This document shows, in pieces, positions 61,301-64,000 of a stretch of 64,000 nt of DNA; the stretch's first letter is position 1; each line of letters starts with the position of its first letter. The notes beneath the pieces were generated by a model. That model was not told where the DNA came from and made no database searches. It worked only from the letters and a program-made list of their open reading frames with translations. The stretch is from Psoroptes ovis (taxonomy: Eukaryota; Arthropoda; Arachnida; Sarcoptiformes; Psoroptidae), in the NCBI GenBank assembly GCA_002943765.1, contig PQWQ01000010.1:870501-934500 (forward strand). The letters are read 5' to 3'. Both the position numbers and the translations under genes were made by a program.

Positions 61301-64000
61301 CGTTCTTTTATTTCATTTTCTTTATTTTCATTTTTAATATTCAATAAGATAAATAAATAAATAAATAAGCATACATAAATGTACATATAACTTGTTGACC
61401 GAAATTCACTGTGTATAACCAGAAAAATAATGGTTTTCCATTATTATCTTCTAAAGAATTGTTTACTTTCTAACAACGGGTCTGTCAACGGGTTACCAGA
61501 TGCAGTATTTGTATGGTTGAATAACACAGTTTTTTCATATTAATAATAATCATATTTAAAATATGATTATTCGCATCCAGTCGTTTAGTAACATTTTTGT
61601 TTTTGGAAAAATTTCTTAAAGATGAAAATGAAATTTTCTGTATTTTCTCTGTGTTTCTGGTCTTTGAATTATGGATGGTCACAGTTAAAATGACCATTGA
61701 ATGATAATTTTATTTTTTCGCTTTTTCACATTTTCATGTCTTGTGTTCGTATTCATCAATTGTTATTATGATTTTGAATAAACACACATTAAACACACAC
61801 ACACAAATGCACACATGCATTTAAATTGTTTGTTAGTTTTATTTCCTTGTCATCTTATGATAATAATAATAATGAAGATACTTCATTGACCACAAGATGA
61901 TAAAGACTTGTAGTAAAAAGTCGTTGAAATGTGTGTTGATCAACTGTGATGTATGAAGTCTTTAGAAGTTATTTGAAAAGTTTGAAACAATTTTTTCGCC
62001 GATGATATTTGTTTTTTTTCCTCACCCGCTACATACATTCACAATGATCAAACATTGATTCATCACACAACAATCAAATTATTTGTTGATCCGTATTATC
62101 ATTATTATTATTTGATTGAAGATTTATGAAAATTTTCGATTCAATTTGATTGATTGATTCAAGTTCTAAGCTCAAAAAAAAAAAAATTCGGAAAAATGAT
62201 GAAAAGCTGTTTGAACACCTTTGAATCAATCGAAAAATTAATGAAATCAAATCAAATGATTTTCGTGAATTATCACACATAGTGAACACATGTGAATTTC
62301 CACTTGTAACAATAGATTTACACTTTGATTCAAAAATTATTTGATTGTATTTTTTCATATTAAGCGCCCGTTAGAAAATAATCAATAGAAACACTTGACA
62401 CATTGGTCGAAAATCAGTTCGAAATTCGATAATAATAAGCATCCTATGGACAAGTAAATGATAATAATTCAAACAATTGATTTAACTGTTTTGAAAATAA
62501 TCGTTTGAAGAAATATTTTGTCCATTTTTTGTCCATACATTTTACAATGTATGAGAATCAATTAAATCAAAATATAATTTTTTTTTTTCGAAAGTTCCAA
62601 CCGCGTGAAATATGAATAATAATCATTTTCATTGTTTTGTATCGAATTATTCTCAAATTCATTTTCATCTAATAATATTTGACATTTTTCATTTTCATTC
62701 GACTTTTTTCTCGCTTTCACTCTTTTGAAAATTTCAATGATTAATAATTCAATTGATTTATTTCTTAGGAAAATTTTTTTAACTATTCGTATTTAATATT
62801 TTGAAAATTTTTTTAAAAATCTAAAAATCCAATCAATCAAATCGCTTGTTTGTTTGTTTGGTTGTTTTGAATCGCCAAATGATGGTCATTGTTTTGAATT
62901 TGTAACTGATCTTTGTCTAATTTGAATTTGATATTTTCAAAATTTTCTTTTTTTTTAGAAATTTAAAATCATTGAATATGACATTTGATTCATTTGTCAT
63001 TCGTATGATGAATAGTTTCTTGTTTTATTATCTCTCTGTTTGCTTCCACATTTTGCCATTTTGCATGTTCAGAAGTTTTTCATTTTCAAAATAAAATAAT
63101 TTTTTTTTTTTTAATCAAATGAATCAAAAAGAGTTAACCATATATTGTTTGTTGGAATCAAATATTATTATTGTTCAAATAATGTTCATTTTATATCTGT
63201 AAAAAACAATAATAACTATTTTTACATCGATAAATATGTATGGACAAAACCGTTTTTTGCTTAGTTTGTTGAGATGTTTGCATAATAATAGCATTAAAAT
63301 TATCAAATGTTTTTCAGCCAAAAAAAAAAGTTCGTAAACCTTTTCGAAGAAAAATTATAAATTCAATTTTTCTCGGTTAAAATCTTGATCAAAATCAATG
63401 ATTTTCACCTGTAGTTTTGTGTGTTGAAATTTCGAGAAAAATACTCGAAAAATTTCAACAAGAAAATGTCAATTGAAAAGTGTGGAAAAAACACTAAATC
63501 GGTCATTTGAATCTGATGCCCATAGACTTGATTGAATATCGTACCCCTCAATGGGCATTATCTTAGGTCGGACACTTGTGTACCCTTCGTAAAAAAATTC
63601 TTGAAGAATGCGAAATTAATAAGAATTAATTGAAAAATTGATTTGAAAAAAGGCTAAAAATAGAAATGAAAATGATCAAATTAAATTACTTTCAATTTCC
63701 AAAAATTTTCAAATCATTTTTCAAATAGTATTAATAACCTTTTGGCTATATTACAAACACTTGTCATTTGTAATGTACGTAATAATAAATGTATTTGATG
63801 TTCATGTGATGTAATACGTTTCAAAGATAATTTTTCCAATATCAACGACATTTCAAAGACTGGAAAGCTCGTTTATCTTGTTTATCGTTTATCTTGGCGT
63901 CAATTACATTTTTCAATTCATTTTTTTTTCTCATTCAAAATACATGGAAATCACTTTTGATTAATTTAGATTCATTCATTTCTTCTTTTTTCTTTTGAAT
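58306..64000. other. Presumed first intron of the elongase gene
   Basis: 5.7 kb with no supported coding sequence. Holds TG (59015-59040), TTA, GAT/ATC (60920-60975) and CA (61785-61805) tracts and many short spurious frames. A small patch at 63505-63590 is less repetitive, with GATGCCCAT and ATGGGCAT as short inverted words. The intron assignment is by default: the elongase donor at 58306 is clear and no acceptor exon was found. Confidence 0.5.

Noticed and set aside
60819..61347. Several overlapping frames with Asp/Ile/Met runs
   Set aside because: Produced by GAT/ATC microsatellites on both strands.
1..64000. CRISPR arrays, bacterial operons, ribosome binding sites
   Set aside because: Spliced eukaryotic genes throughout; tandem repeats found are coding or minisatellite arrays without spacers.

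Overview
This is 64 kb of AT-rich nuclear DNA from a small-genome animal. Most introns are only about 50-80 bp, intergenic DNA is full of simple repeats (GAT/ATC, TTG, TG, TTCA), and gene content is arthropod-like. The style is most consistent with an astigmatid (dust/scab-type) mite. That is an inference, because no rDNA, mitochondrial DNA or diagnostic allergen gene is present.

Left part, 1-26.1 kb: 3' end of TAF9 (+), mitochondrial ribosomal protein uL4m (-), a small secreted protein (-), a six-exon TXNDC11-like ER thioredoxin protein ending in KDEL (-), a secreted lysine-rich coiled-coil protein (+), a four-TM membrane protein (-), a G-alpha 12/13 subunit (+), a 3145-residue polycystin-1-like receptor/channel (-), and a secreted protein built of two nine-cysteine modules (+). 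Three gene pairs here are tail-to-tail with stop codons 74-192 bp apart and apparently overlapping 3' UTRs.

Middle, 26-36 kb: a transposon-rich block. A 4.8 kb DNA transposon (28425-33259) has 19 bp terminal inverted repeats, TA flanks and an apparently intact four-exon gene for a 1010-residue transposase-like protein. It also carries a decayed, internally deleted antisense copy of that gene. Six short palindromic mariner-like MITEs with TA flanks are spread between 7.4 and 35.6 kb.

Right part, 36-64 kb: a two-exon neuropeptide-like precursor with repeated non-amidated EGMRF units, a SEPTIN6-group septin, two head-to-head paralogous secreted peptides sharing a PVPIPIP-type motif and Gly-rich tails, tripeptidyl peptidase II in seven exons, a single-exon erlin, and the first exon of an ELOVL6-type elongase whose remaining exons lie beyond the window.

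The genes do not form one pathway; they are independently regulated neighbours. Strongest leads are the EGMRF precursor, the transposon with its own antisense copy, the duplicated nine-cysteine protein and the paired PVPIPIP genes. Exon joins were worked out by hand from GT/AG sites and reading-frame continuity; no transcripts or database searches were available.
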